From Flavobacteriales bacterium (GTDB lineage: Bacteria > Bacteroidota > Bacteroidia > Flavobacteriales > Flavobacteriaceae), in NCBI GenBank assembly GCA_027023475.1, contig JALVVJ010000070.1, positions 1 through 45,890 of the forward strand: DNA of 45,890 nucleotides. Direction: 5' to 3'. Under the pieces are notes generated by a model, which worked only from the letters and a program-made list of their open reading frames with translations, did not search any database and was not told where the DNA came from. Of this stretch, positions 1-8,200 are shown in pieces. The position numbers and the translations under genes are program-made. Every line of letters begins with the position of its first letter. The stretch's first letter is position 1.

Positions 1-1
1 G

Positions 2-1633
2 TTGGTAAGGTGTAGTGGTGGTATAGGGGTCGGACAGTTCGTTGATGTCGGCTTCGGCATCGGCTTGGGTTTCGTAGTACTGAACGGTGTAGGTTCCCGT
101 GCCTTGGCGTGAAGTAATATCGCTATCACGTCCGTGCAGGTTTGTAGTGATTAAACCGGTTTGGTCATCATCGCAATATTCCCGGTCGGGAATGCTGTCC
201 ACCACGGGCAGGGGATAAATTTCTATGTTGGTTTGTATTTGGGTGGTATCGTTTGTAGTGGTAATAATTTGTGCCGTAACGGTATAGGTACCGTCGGTAG
301 TATATACATGCGTGCTTTCGGACATTTGGGGGTCGCTGGCCGAAGGGCCGCTGGTACCGGTGGAGGAATCGCCGTAATCCCAGTTGACCACTTGAATATC
401 CCGGTTTGAGCTAACTTGAAAATGAGCAGTATCACCCACACAAACATTTTCCGTGGCGATTTGTACAAAAAAACTTTGAATAAATTGCGGAAGTCCTTGG
501 CGGCATATGGAGTTATTGGCTGTATTAGTCGAATGAAACTGAAAATTACAGGCCGAACCCAATTGGTTGGGATTATTTATTGTGCTCAAAAAGTTACGTC
601 CGGTGGAATAACTATCGGATTCGGCCACGTAAATTTTTCCGTCGATAGCCAATTGTAGCGCCCCACGGTAACCTGCTTGTTGGGCAATGATATTATAGTT
701 GTTGTAGGGAGGGCCTTGATTTAAGTCATACTGTAAAATCATGGCTGTGTTGCCGTTGCTATCGGTCCCTTTTACATAAAGAATTTCACTCGAAGGTGAA
801 AATTCTACGCCGTAAGGCATAAATCCCGAAGGAATGGACATACGTTGGAGGTTGGAAGCCACGCCGGTATTGATGTCGAAATTCAGAAGATATAAGGAAT
901 GATCATAATAATTGGCCATGGCGATTTTGCTTCCGTCGGAGGACAATTTCAAATAACCGTGGGTATTGCTGGGCGTAATATTCAGACCGATATTGCTATA
1001 CACCACATTGCTTATTATTCCCGAATTATCGATTTTAATGGCATATATTGTATTTGCAGGCGAATTATATGTATTCACAGGTATTGTAGGCGGTGTGTTA
1101 CGCGGGGCAGGTCCTAAGGTTACTACCCATACAAAATTATGCGTCAAATTGGCTACTGCCGTGACCTTTTCGGTAACGTGTTGGATTGCTAAAATATCCC
1201 GTTGTCCGGGAAGGACAGCCCCGAGCCCACCATTTTGGGTTATATCCACCACCGAATAACGTAGACCGCTTGAACCACTGGCATCGTCCACCGAAAAAAC
1301 AAAGTATTTTGTAGCATCGCCGGGGTGGGGTACTACAAGACCCGACTGAGACGAAGAAGGGTCGCCGCTCAATCCCGTACCGTTGGGCATGGTGGTATGG
1401 TTTCGGGTAAATATGGTAATGCCGTCAGTGTATAATACAAGTTGCCCAGTGGGCGTAGAAATGGCCGAACAGCCCTCTTCGGTGTGCAATTGCCCCCGTA
1501 CAGCCGTAGGAGGGTTGGTGTTAAAATCCAATCCGGCAAAATCTCCGAAATACCAATGCGCAGCTTCCAACTGCCCGAATGATGCCGAAAGGGTGCCAAA
1601 AAATATAAGGAATACAAAAAATATTTTTCTCAT
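2..1633 (-). CDS. Secreted PKD-domain protein, probable T9SS cargo (3' end outside window)
   Basis: The frame is open from an ATG at 1633 to the window edge (544 codons, no stop). It begins with a signal peptide, MRKIFFVFLIFFGTLSASFG, ending before Gln-Leu-Glu. Roughly residues 20-370 are rich in Gly, Ser and aromatic residues and read like a beta-propeller or lectin-like surface domain of Bacteroidota (stretches such as HWYFGDFAGLDF and GYLKLSSDGSKIAMANYYD). From about residue 400 a PKD domain is recognisable (VNWDYGDSSTGTSGP, then HVYTTDGTYTVTAQI). This architecture is typical of gliding-motility-like or T9SS type B sorted proteins, but the sorting domain would lie beyond position 1 and is not seen. 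A TAnnTTTG box (TATATTTG, minus strand 1669-1662) sits just upstream without a clear -33 box. Function is unknown. Confidence 0.8.
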   Translation of the reverse strand, partial: MRKIFFVFLIFFGTLSASFGQLEAAHWYFGDFAGLDFNTNPPTAVRGQLHTEEGCSAISTPTGQLVLYTDGITIFTRNHTTMPNGTGLSGDPSSSQSGLVVPHPGDATKYFVFSVDDASGSSGLRYSVVDITQNGGLGAVLPGQRDILAIQHVTEKVTAVANLTHNFVWVVTLGPAPRNTPPTIPVNTYNSPANTIYAIKIDNSGIISNVVYSNIGLNITPSNTHGYLKLSSDGSKIAMANYYDHSLYLLNFDINTGVASNLQRMSIPSGFMPYGVEFSPSSEILYVKGTDSNGNTAMILQYDLNQGPPYNNYNIIAQQAGYRGALQLAIDGKIYVAESDSYSTGRNFLSTINNPNQLGSACNFQFHSTNTANNSICRQGLPQFIQSFFVQIATENVCVGDTAHFQVSSNRDIQVVNWDYGDSSTGTSGPSASDPQMSESTHVYTTDGTYTVTAQIITTTNDTTQIQTNIEIYPLPVVDSIPDREYCDDDQTGLITTNLHGRDSDITSRQGTGTYTVQYYETQADAEADINELSDPYTTTTPYQ

Positions 1634-1702
1634 TTGAACAGCTTTAATTATGATATAAAAACAAATATATCAAAAAAAATAATACATGATAATATTATGC
1701 GA

Positions 1703-1719
1703 TATGCCATTATGGCATA
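1703..1719. repeat. 17-bp perfect palindrome in the dnaK upstream region
   Basis: TATGCCAT-T-ATGGCATA is a perfect inverted repeat between the divergent PKD-protein gene and dnaK. It could be an operator or part of a small hairpin. No regulator can be named. It does not resemble CIRCE (TTAGCACTC-N9-GAGTGCTAA). Confidence 0.5.
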
Positions 1720-1759
1720 AAATCCGAACTTTTTCCGCCAAAAAAACCTTTCATAACAC

Positions 1760-1776
1760 TTGGCACAATCATTGAC
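1760..1776 (+). promoter_or_regulatory. Possible sigma-54-like -24/-12 promoter of dnaK
   Basis: TTGGCACAATCATTGAC matches the sigma-54 consensus TGGCACRNNNNTTGCW except that the -12 GC is GA. GG and GA are ten bases apart, as in true -24/-12 promoters, and the expected start would lie about 20 bases before the dnaK ATG. The GC dinucleotide is normally almost invariant, so this is tentative. No TAnnTTTG promoter is obvious nearer the gene. Confidence 0.3.
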
Positions 1777-1806
1777 GATGAATTTTCGAATTAAAAAATT
1801 GAAGTT

Positions 1807-3729
1807 ATGAGCGAAAAAACCAGTAAAATTATCGGAATAGATTTGGGTACGACCAACTCCGTGGTGGCCGTACGCGAAGGAAATGACAATGTGGTAATTC
1901 CCAACCCCGAAGGTAAACGCACCACCCCTTCCATGGTTGCCTTTACCGAAAACGGAGAAATTAAGGTTGGCGACCCGGCCAAGCGCCAGGCCGTAACCAA
2001 CCCCGAACGCACCATTTTTTCCATCAAACGTTTTATGGGTAAATCTTTCTCCGAACTCAAAAAAAACGGTGAAATCGACCGCGTGCCCTACAAAGTGGTC
2101 CAAGGACCCAACGACACTCCGCGTGTGGTTATTGGCGACAAACAATATACACCGCAAGAAATTTCGGCCATGATTCTGCAAAAACTCAAAAAAATGGCCG
2201 AAGACTACCTGGGCGCACCGGTCAAAGAAGCCGTCATCACCGTGCCGGCCTATTTCAACGATGCCCAACGTAAAGCCACCAAGGAAGCCGGCGAAATTGC
2301 CGGACTGAAAGTGCGCCGCATTATCAACGAACCTACGGCTGCCGCCTTGGCCTACGGCTTGGACAAAACCGACAAAGAAAAGAAAATCGCCGTTTACGAC
2401 CTGGGCGGCGGAACCTTCGATATTTCCATCCTGGATATCGGCGACGGCGTTACCGAAGTTTTGTCCACCGCCGGTGATACCCACTTGGGTGGCGACGATT
2501 TCGACCAACGCATCATCAATTGGCTGGCCGATGAATTCCAAAAAGAAGAAGGCGTGGACCTGCGCAAAGACCCTATTGCCCTGCAACGCTTGCGCGAAGC
2601 CGCCGAAAAAGCCAAAATCGAACTTTCGGCCGGTTCCGAAACCGAAATCAACTTGCCTTATATCACGGCCACAGCCAGCGGTCCCAAACACCTGGTAAAA
2701 AAACTCACCCGTTCGCAATTCGAAAAAATGATCGACGACCTGGTCAAACGCACCATGGACACTGTGGCCGAAGCTATGAAAAAAGCCGGCCTCAAACCTT
2801 CCGATATCGACGAAGTTATTTTGGTAGGCGGTTCCACACGTGTGCCCAAGGTGCAAGAAGCCGTGGAAAAATATTTCGGCAAAAAAGCCAGCAAAAACGT
2901 CAATCCCGACGAAGTGGTGGCTATCGGTGCCGCCATCCAAGGCGCCGTGCTCAGCGGCGATGTAAAAGATGTTTTGCTCCTGGACGTTACGCCCCTTTCG
3001 TTGGGTATCGAAACCCTGGGTGGCGTGATGACCAAGCTCATCGAAGCCGGAACCACCATTCCCACCAAAAAATCGCAAATCTTTACCACGGCCACCGATA
3101 ATCAAGAAAGTGTGGAAATCCACGTTCTGCAAGGCGAACGCCCCATGGCCAAGGACAACAAAACCATCGGTCGTTTCCATCTGGACGGTATCCCGCCCGC
3201 ACGCCGCGGCGAGCCGCAAATCGAAGTTACTTTTGACATCGACGCCGACGGTATCATCCACGTAACGGCCATGGACAAAAAAACCGGTAAGAAAAAAGAC
3301 ATCCGCATCGAAGCGTCGTCCGGCCTTACGCCCGAAGAAATCGAACGTATGAAGAAGGAAGCCGAAGAAAACGCCGAACGCGACCGCATCGCCAAAGAAA
3401 ATGCCGAAAAACTCAACAAGGCCGACGCCACCGCTTTCCAATTGGAAAAATTGCTTGACGAACACAAGGACAAATTGTCCGATGCCACCAAGCAAAGCAT
3501 CGAAGGTGTGGTAAAAGAACTCAAAGAGGCCTTCGACAAGCGCGATGCCGCCGCAGCCGAAGCCGCGGTCAAAAAGGCCGAAGATGTGCTCAAACAGGCA
3601 TCCGCCGACATCCAAAATGCCGCCCAAGCCCAAGCGGGCGCAGGCGCAAACCAATCCGATGCCGGCCAAAACACCCAAAGCGGTGGAAGCGACGACATCG
3701 AAGATGTGGATTACGAAGAGGTCAAATAA
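1807..3729 (+). CDS. dnaK: Molecular chaperone DnaK (Hsp70)
   Basis: 640 residues, the usual DnaK length. The cytosolic ATP-dependent chaperone binds exposed hydrophobic peptides and cycles with DnaJ and GrpE, neither of which is in the window. Visible signatures are [10 protein letters not shown] (about 8-17, phosphate 1), the phosphate-2 motif [10 protein letters not shown], the adenosine motif [13 protein letters not shown], the interdomain linker [14 protein letters not shown] near residue 390, a substrate-binding beta domain to about 510, a helical lid, and an Ala/Gln/Gly-rich tail ending [12 protein letters not shown], the conserved C-terminal signal for co-chaperones. The start is the ATG at 1807, a few residues longer than some relatives but with no better alternative. 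It stands alone and is followed by a strong terminator. Confidence 0.98.
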   Translation: MSEKTSKIIGIDLGTTNSVVAVREGNDNVVIPNPEGKRTTPSMVAFTENGEIKVGDPAKRQAVTNPERTIFSIKRFMGKSFSELKKNGEIDRVPYKVVQGPNDTPRVVIGDKQYTPQEISAMILQKLKKMAEDYLGAPVKEAVITVPAYFNDAQRKATKEAGEIAGLKVRRIINEPTAAALAYGLDKTDKEKKIAVYDLGGGTFDISILDIGDGVTEVLSTAGDTHLGGDDFDQRIINWLADEFQKEEGVDLRKDPIALQRLREAAEKAKIELSAGSETEINLPYITATASGPKHLVKKLTRSQFEKMIDDLVKRTMDTVAEAMKKAGLKPSDIDEVILVGGSTRVPKVQEAVEKYFGKKASKNVNPDEVVAIGAAIQGAVLSGDVKDVLLLDVTPLSLGIETLGGVMTKLIEAGTTIPTKKSQIFTTATDNQESVEIHVLQGERPMAKDNKTIGRFHLDGIPPARRGEPQIEVTFDIDADGIIHVTAMDKKTGKKKDIRIEASSGLTPEEIERMKKEAEENAERDRIAKENAEKLNKADATAFQLEKLLDEHKDKLSDATKQSIEGVVKELKEAFDKRDAAAAEAAVKKAEDVLKQASADIQNAAQAQAGAGANQSDAGQNTQSGGSDDIEDVDYEEVK

Positions 3730-3748
3730 TTTTCGCCCCAATTTCATT

Positions 3749-3783
3749 AAGCCGTCCGTTTTTTGCGGGCGGCTTTTAATTTT
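3749..3783 (+). terminator. Rho-independent terminator after dnaK
   Basis: AAGCCGTCCG pairs with CGGGCGGCTT (10 bp, one G-T) around a T-rich loop, followed by TTAATTTTT. It ends the dnaK transcript 20 bases after the stop codon, just before the repeat copy that starts at 3780. Confidence 0.85.
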
Positions 3784-4166
3784 TAGGGCGCCCGGCCGCA
3801 CGCGTTCTTGCAGCGTTGCAGCAAGTGTAAAATGTCGGAGAAGTTGCAGTTATTTTCGTCGAGAACAAAGCCGGCCATCCGAAGGCATAGCCGGTAGCTA
3901 TGGCAAGGATGGTTAATGCCGTTATCGGCAAAAAGAACAAAACTTGGTGTGCATATTTTATACTTGCTGCAACGCCAGGCCGCGTTGCTTCACCTTCGTT
4001 CACACCGCGGCGCAATCACGCGGCGCCCGCCGGGCTGTCCGCTCAAATTCGCCTTGCACTGCTCTTGGCCCGCGTTGCGCGGCGGTGCGGCTTCCCGCTG
4101 TCAGCCACCCCGCCGCGGCGGGCCGGCGGCAGGGCGTCGGCTCATAACCGCTCCCATCCCTGGCGC
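3780..4166 (-). repeat. GC-rich structured repeat, copy A (long form with 165-bp module)
   Basis: This fills the gap between dnaK and kdsA. Read on the minus strand it starts GCGCCAGGGATGGGAGCGG (4166 inward) and ends GGCGCCCTAAAAA (3780). Internally it holds the core TTTGAGCGGACAGCCC (4032-4047). The pairing segments flanking the core are ATGAGCC and GGCGAAT, which differ from the ATGCGGC and GCCGCAT of copies B-D yet still pair at both ends. The module at 3813-3975 is shared with copy D at the same relative place. Open frames across it look spurious. Confidence 0.8.
3813..3975. repeat. 165-bp module with ~20-bp terminal inverted repeats, copy 1
   Basis: The ends are GCGTTGCAGCAAGTGTAAAAT and its near-exact reverse complement ending CTTGCTGCAACGC. 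The interior holds a long hairpin (CCATCC at 3875-3880 pairing with GGATGG at 3907-3912, enclosing GCATAGC and GCTATG). The same module, in reverse orientation, lies at 32096-32260. It could be a MITE-like element or a structural part of the long repeat form; no target duplication is evident. Confidence 0.7.
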
Positions 4167-4215
4167 TTTTTCTTGGCACAATAAGTCAAGTGCCAAACCG
4201 CCGAACTTTTTTTGC

Positions 4216-4248
4216 TTTGCCCATCACCTTCGATTTTTCGTAACTTTG
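4216..4248 (+). promoter_or_regulatory. Bacteroidota -33/-7 promoter of kdsA
   Basis: TTTG (4216-4219), 21 bases, then TAACTTTG (4241-4248), fitting TTTG-N19-21-TAnnTTTG. The predicted transcript start is only about a dozen bases before the kdsA ATG at 4267, which argues against the longer upstream reading frame. Confidence 0.65.
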
Positions 4249-4266
4249 TCTCAAATCCCCCTTTTT

Positions 4267-5091
4267 ATGGGCTTGCCCTTTACCATTCCCAAACTACGCA
4301 ACACGGATTCGGGTCGGTTTTTCCTTATTGCCGGCCCTTGTGCCGTCGAAGGCCGTGATATGGCCTTGCGCATCGCCGAACGTATTGTGGAAGTTACCGA
4401 ACGCTACCGGATTCCTTACATTTTCAAAGGAAGCTACCGTAAAGCCAACCGTACCCGTCCCGACAGTTTTACGGGCATTGGCGACGAAAAGGCCCTCAAA
4501 ATCCTGCGCGAAGTTGGCGAGCGCTTCAACGTTCCCGTGCTTACCGATATTCACCTGCCATCCGAAGCCGCTATGGCGGCCGCCTATGTGGATGTGCTTC
4601 AAATTCCCGCCTTTTTGGTGCGCCAAACCGATATTATCGAAGCGGCGGCCCGCACCGGAAAGCCCGTAAACCTGAAAAAAGCGCAGTTTATGGCGCCCGA
4701 ATCCATGCGCTATGCCGTGGAAAAAGTTCATCGTCAGGATAACGAAAAGGTGATGATTACCGAACGCGGCACTATGTTCGGCTACACCGACCTGATTGTG
4801 GACATGCGCGGTTTGCCGCAGATGCGTAAATATGCCCCCGTGGTGTTGGACATCACCCATTCGCTTCAACAACCCAACCAAGCGGACGGCGTTACCGGCG
4901 GACGCCCCGAACTCATTGCCACCATTGCGCGTGCCGGCGTGGCCGCCGGTGTGGACGGGATTTTTTTGGAAACCCATTACAATCCGTCCGAAGCCCGCTC
5001 CGATGCGGCCAATATGCTCCCGCTCGACCGCTTGGATGACTTGCTTGCCCAATTGATTCGTATCCATGAAGCGCTTGAAGACCGCGATTAA
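4267..5091 (+). CDS. kdsA: 3-deoxy-8-phosphooctulonate synthase (KDO-8-P synthase)
   Basis: 274 residues, normal for KdsA. The cytosolic enzyme condenses phosphoenolpyruvate and arabinose 5-phosphate to KDO-8-phosphate for the lipopolysaccharide inner core. Visible family motifs are FLIAGPCAVEG near the start, FKGSYRKANRT, GIGDEKALKIL, TDIH, LQIPAFLVRQTDI, KKAQFMAP, TERGTMFGY and DITHSLQQPNQADGVTGGR, ending with FLETHYNPSEARSDAANMLP. The frame is open back to 3916, but that extension runs through repeat copy A; the ATG at 4267, just after the promoter, gives the family-length protein. The last 26 bases overlap the next gene, suggesting translational coupling. Confidence 0.96.
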   Translation: MGLPFTIPKLRNTDSGRFFLIAGPCAVEGRDMALRIAERIVEVTERYRIPYIFKGSYRKANRTRPDSFTGIGDEKALKILREVGERFNVPVLTDIHLPSEAAMAAAYVDVLQIPAFLVRQTDIIEAAARTGKPVNLKKAQFMAPESMRYAVEKVHRQDNEKVMITERGTMFGYTDLIVDMRGLPQMRKYAPVVLDITHSLQQPNQADGVTGGRPELIATIARAGVAAGVDGIFLETHYNPSEARSDAANMLPLDRLDDLLAQLIRIHEALEDRD

Positions 5092-6025
5092 AGGTTTTGG
5101 GTTCGGGCTTCCGGTTGCCTTTTTGCTGGCAATTGGGGTGATATATTTTTACTTGCCGTACTTGGTGGCCGAGGTGCGAAATCCGTTGGCCGGATATTAT
5201 AATTCGGGTTTGGAAAGAGTGAAAAAACCGGCGTTTACGGCATTTGGAATTCAAAATGCCGGCACTTTTCACGTGCAGGTAAACGACAGTATTCGCTTGG
5301 CGGCTTACGTGGTGCCGGCCGTAGGCCGGGAGTGCGGTACCATTGTGGCATTGCACGGCTACCGGTCGGACAAAAACAGGTTTTTGCCGGTGGCGGCATA
5401 TTTTTCGCAAAACGGATGGAATTTTATCGCCCTTGATTTGCGTGCCCACAACGGTAGTAGCGGGCGCTATACGGGTTTTTCCTATTTCGAGCGTCGCGAT
5501 ACGGATGCTTTCCTGGACAGTTTGGCATCCCGCGGGCTTATCCGTCGTCCTTTGGTGCTCTACGGCCATTCGATAGGTGCGGCCACGGCGTTGTTTACGG
5601 CTGCGCAGCGAAACGATATCGACGGCTTGGTGCTGGAAAGTTGTTTTGATGATTTTGCCCGCTTGATTCCCAACTATCTGGATTTTTATTTGGGCGGAGA
5701 AGTGCCGGCTTCCGAATTTCTTGCCCGTGATTTGTTCGGGCGCTTGCATATTCCGTTAGATAGTTTGCGGCCGGTAACCGTGGCTTCGCAAATTCATATT
5801 CCCGTGCTTCAAGTGCAAGGCGCCGCCGATGCCAAGGTCAAACCGGCACAGGCGCGACGACTCTTTGACCACTTGGCTTCGCCGCAAAAGCATTGGATGC
5901 TTGTTCCGGGTGGCACCCATAACCGGCTTTGGCTGCCCGATACCACGACTTATTTTGATCGGCTCAATGCTTTCTTGACAAGCGCTTTTCCAAAACATCC
6001 AGCGCAGGCCGCAGAGCCGCAGTAA
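5066..6025 (+). CDS. Membrane-anchored alpha/beta hydrolase
   Basis: 319 residues. A hydrophobic N-terminal segment (about 9-30, GFGFGLPVAFLLAIGVIYFY) should anchor it in the inner membrane with the rest outside. An alpha/beta-hydrolase fold follows: oxyanion-loop motif VALHGYRSD (about 93-101), nucleophile elbow YGHSIGA (Gly-His-Ser-Ile-Gly), a later acid in the VQGAADAKV segment and a C-terminal His in PGGTHN. It resembles the BEM46/YqkD type of serine hydrolase; the substrate is unknown. The start overlaps kdsA by 26 bases, and the 3' end overlaps the opposing Nudix gene by 62 bases. Confidence 0.85.
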   Translation: MKRLKTAIKGFGFGLPVAFLLAIGVIYFYLPYLVAEVRNPLAGYYNSGLERVKKPAFTAFGIQNAGTFHVQVNDSIRLAAYVVPAVGRECGTIVALHGYRSDKNRFLPVAAYFSQNGWNFIALDLRAHNGSSGRYTGFSYFERRDTDAFLDSLASRGLIRRPLVLYGHSIGAATALFTAAQRNDIDGLVLESCFDDFARLIPNYLDFYLGGEVPASEFLARDLFGRLHIPLDSLRPVTVASQIHIPVLQVQGAADAKVKPAQARRLFDHLASPQKHWMLVPGGTHNRLWLPDTTTYFDRLNAFLTSAFPKHPAQAAEPQ

Positions 6026-6431
6026 TTTTCCGGCGTGCCGTATCCAAATCGAACCATTCCACCCGGTCGATTTCGGGAAAGCTGGTTTGGTGACCGGAAT
6101 GTGGCGGCCATTCGAGCGTAAAACGATTGCTGCGAAACGCTTCCAAGGGCGGTTCCCATTGCACGGCCCACAGCCGGTTGGTTTTCCCGTTGCGGCTAAA
6201 TGTGCCCAAATCCATCAGCGGAATGTCTTCGGGCAGAGACCAACCGGTTTCTTCGCTCAGTTCGCGTAAAGCGGCTTGTTGTGGCGCTTCGTTTGCTTGG
6301 ACCAAGCCCTTGAACACCGTCCATGCTCCGTGGTCTTTGTTTTGCCAATAGGGCCCGCCCAAGTGACCCAAAAGCACTTGAATGCGGCCATGGTGATATC
6401 GCCACGGAATAATGCCGGCGGAGATTTTCAT
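5964..6431 (-). CDS. Nudix hydrolase
   Basis: 155 residues. A complete Nudix box (GX5EX7REUXEEXGU) is present: Gly-Leu-Val-Gln-Ala-Asn-Glu, seven residues, then RELSEETGW, which binds the metal and hydrolyses a nucleoside diphosphate linked to another moiety. The N-terminus (KISAGIIPWRYHHGRIQVLL) and WTVFKG resemble the bis(5'-nucleosyl)-tetraphosphatase (MutT/ApaH-like) subgroup that acts on NTPs or dinucleoside polyphosphates; the exact substrate is not deducible. A TAAATTTG box lies on the minus strand at 6455-6448 close to the start. The 3' end is antisense to the hydrolase gene for 62 bases. Confidence 0.9.
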   Translation of the reverse strand: MKISAGIIPWRYHHGRIQVLLGHLGGPYWQNKDHGAWTVFKGLVQANEAPQQAALRELSEETGWSLPEDIPLMDLGTFSRNGKTNRLWAVQWEPPLEAFRSNRFTLEWPPHSGHQTSFPEIDRVEWFDLDTARRKITAALRPALDVLEKRLSRKH

Positions 6432-6475
6432 GGGAGAAAATTATGAACAAATTTATTGATTCCTTCTTTATTCTT

Positions 6476-6588
6476 GCCGGGGAGACCGGCCTTATTAATT
6501 TTGAATTATGAATTATGAATTTTGAATTATGAATTGATTTTCAATTAATTGCGAGTTTTTTTGAGTGATAAAGGCCGGGCTCACCGGC
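6476..6588. repeat. AT-rich direct repeats between GC-rich inverted repeats
   Basis: TTGAATTATGAA occurs at 6501-6512 and 6522-6533 with an extra GAATTAT between. The stretch is bracketed by GCCGG-N5-CCGGC hairpins at 6476-6490 and 6574-6588 whose outer sequences are imperfect inverted repeats of one another (TAAGGCCGG against TAAAGGCCGG). It looks like a small non-coding insertion, MITE-like in shape. No protein is encoded. Confidence 0.5.
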
Positions 6589-6593
6589 GCCAA

Positions 6594-7096
6594 GGCGAGA
6601 CGCCGTTAGGTGGCTCGCCGGTATGCAAGGAGACCGAAGCACTGCGCTTGCAAAGTGCGGAGGGCTCCGCAGCACGCGAAAGGAGACGCCGCCAGGTGGC
6701 TCCCGGAGTTGCCGAGGAAACCGAAGGGTTCCGAGGCCCGCGAAGCAAGACCAACGGCAAAGCGAAGCGGAGCCGGAAGGGCTTGCGGAACTTGTCCCGC
6801 ACATTGCGTAGCAATGTCGGGAGCAGCGAAGGGAAACAAGGCGCGGCCAAAAGCGCAGGCCTTTGGAAGCCGTAGGTTCCCGGAGCCGCGAAGTGAAACG
6901 CCGTTAGGCGGTTCACGGAGCGCCGGAGCGAGACCGTCAGGGCTCGCGGAGGGCGGAACAAGACAAGGCGCTGACTTTGGCGCCGGCCTTTGGAAGCCGC
7001 AGGCTTGTGGAGCCGTGGAGGCAGACCGCAGGGCTGCCGGAACTGCGAAGTGAGACCCGCAGGGGCTCACGAAGCCCCGGAGCGCCCGGAGGGCGC
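6594..7096. repeat. Tandem array of ~12 short hairpins with differing but complementary stems
   Basis: Units follow the plan stem-A-CC-(3-4 nt)-GG-G-stem', joined by linkers like CGGAGCCGCGAA. Examples: GGCGAG/CTCGCC (6594-6619), GGAG/CTCC (6682-6703), GGAA/TTCC (6716-6732), GCAAG/CTTGC (6745-6786), GTGAA/TTCAC (6893-6916), GCGAG/CTCGC (6928-6947), GGCAG/CTGCC (7020-7038), GTGAG/CTCAC (7050-7070). Additional hairpins lie at 6795-6822, 6865-6880, 6994-7006 and 7082-7096. Frames are open on both strands only because of high GC content. The array ends about 80 bases before pheS, so it may belong to that leader. It is not a CRISPR: repeats are unequal and there are no spacers. Confidence 0.75.
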
Positions 7097-7146
7097 GGAG
7101 GGACAACAGTAAAAAAAATGAAACGCGCCGTGTCGGGGAAAAAACC

Positions 7147-7154
7147 TATTTTTG
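7147..7154 (+). promoter_or_regulatory. Possible -7 box of pheS
   Basis: TATTTTTG fits TAnnTTTG 24 bases before the pheS ATG, but no TTTG is found at the right distance upstream. If real, the pheS transcript starts after the hairpin array. Confidence 0.35.
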
Positions 7155-7177
7155 TGCTTTGCAAACACGGCGAATTT

Positions 7178-8200
7178 ATGTTGGAAAATATCGAAAAATA
7201 TTTGCAGGAAGTGGCGGCCTTCGAAAGCAACGACCCGGCCCGAATCGAACAATTCCGTATCCGTTTTGCCGGTCGCAAAGGCATTATCAATGAGCTTTTT
7301 GCCGCCTTCAAGAACGTGCCCAAGGAAGACAAACCGCGCTACGGGCAGTTGCTCAACCGGCTCAAACAAGCCGTAAATCAAAAAGTTGCGGAACTCAAAG
7401 CCGCAGCGCAAGAAAGCAAATCGTCGCAGGGTGGGGGATTGGATGTTACACGTCCGGGCTATCCTTACCGGCTGGGTGCGCGGCATCCGGTGATGATTGT
7501 GCGCAACCGGATTTTGGACATTTTCCGGCGCATCGGTTTCAATGTGTCCGAAGGGCCCGAAATTGAGGACGATTGGCACAATTTTACGGCCCTGAACCTG
7601 CCCGAATATCATCCGGCACGCGATATGCAGGACACCTTTTTCGTGGAATTGCATCCCGACTGGCTGCTGCGCACGCACACATCGTCGGTGCAAATCCGTT
7701 ATATGGAAAAACACCGTCCGCCCATTCGCACCGTTTCGCCCGGGCGGGTTTACCGCAACGAAGACGTGAGTGCCCGGTCGCACCTGATGTTCCATCAGGT
7801 TGAGGGTTTATATATCGACACCGGCGTTTCGTTTGCCGATTTGAAGCAGACTTTGCTGTATTTTACGCGTGAGATGTTCGGCGAAAAATCGCGTATCCGT
7901 ATGCGGCCGTCCTATTTTCCGTTTACCGAACCCAGTGCCGAAGTGGATGTGTATTGGGGGTTGGAAACCGAAGAGGATTACCGGATTACCAAAGGCACGG
8001 GTTGGTTGGAAATTATGGGCGCCGGAATGGTGGATCCCAACGTGTTGCGCAATATGAACATCGACCCTGAAAAATATTCGGGTTTTGCGTTCGGAATGGG
8101 CATTGAGCGGATTGTGATGTTGCTGTATCAAATTCCCGATATCCGGTTGCTGTTTGAAAACGATATGCACTTTTTGGAACAATTCAAATCCGTTTTATGA
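7178..8200 (+). CDS. pheS: Phenylalanyl-tRNA synthetase alpha subunit
   Basis: 340 residues, matching Bacteroidota PheS. The cytosolic alpha2-beta2 enzyme charges tRNA-Phe; the beta subunit gene pheT is not in the window. The N-terminal coiled coil (about 1-85) binds tRNA. The class II catalytic core shows motif 2 around HTSSVQIRYMEKHRPPIRTV with RVYRNEDVSARSH, and motif 3 GMGIERIVMLLYQIPDIR near the C-terminus. The frame is open back to 6977, but that part is translated repeat sequence; the ATG at 7178 (MLENIEKYLQEVAAF) is the family start. It overlaps the next gene by ATGA, implying coupled translation. Confidence 0.97.
   Translation: MLENIEKYLQEVAAFESNDPARIEQFRIRFAGRKGIINELFAAFKNVPKEDKPRYGQLLNRLKQAVNQKVAELKAAAQESKSSQGGGLDVTRPGYPYRLGARHPVMIVRNRILDIFRRIGFNVSEGPEIEDDWHNFTALNLPEYHPARDMQDTFFVELHPDWLLRTHTSSVQIRYMEKHRPPIRTVSPGRVYRNEDVSARSHLMFHQVEGLYIDTGVSFADLKQTLLYFTREMFGEKSRIRMRPSYFPFTEPSAEVDVYWGLETEEDYRITKGTGWLEIMGAGMVDPNVLRNMNIDPEKYSGFAFGMGIERIVMLLYQIPDIRLLFENDMHFLEQFKSVL

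Noticed and set aside
1648-3801. 717-codon open frame antisense to dnaK
   Set aside because: It mirrors the dnaK codons (few TTA, CTA or TCA codons leave the opposite strand open), is rich in Phe/Gly without domains, and is a well-known artefact opposite dnaK.
3916-4266. Upstream extension of kdsA
   Set aside because: It runs through repeat copy A; a promoter lies just before the ATG at 4267, which gives the normal protein length.
6594-7096. Hairpin array as a CRISPR
   Set aside because: Units differ in length and sequence, there are no constant repeats with unique spacers, and no cas genes are near.
6549-7177. Several Arg/Ala-rich open frames in the hairpin array, and the upstream extension of pheS
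   Set aside because: They are translations of GC-rich repeat sequence, open on both strands, without recognisable domains; PheS starts at 7178.
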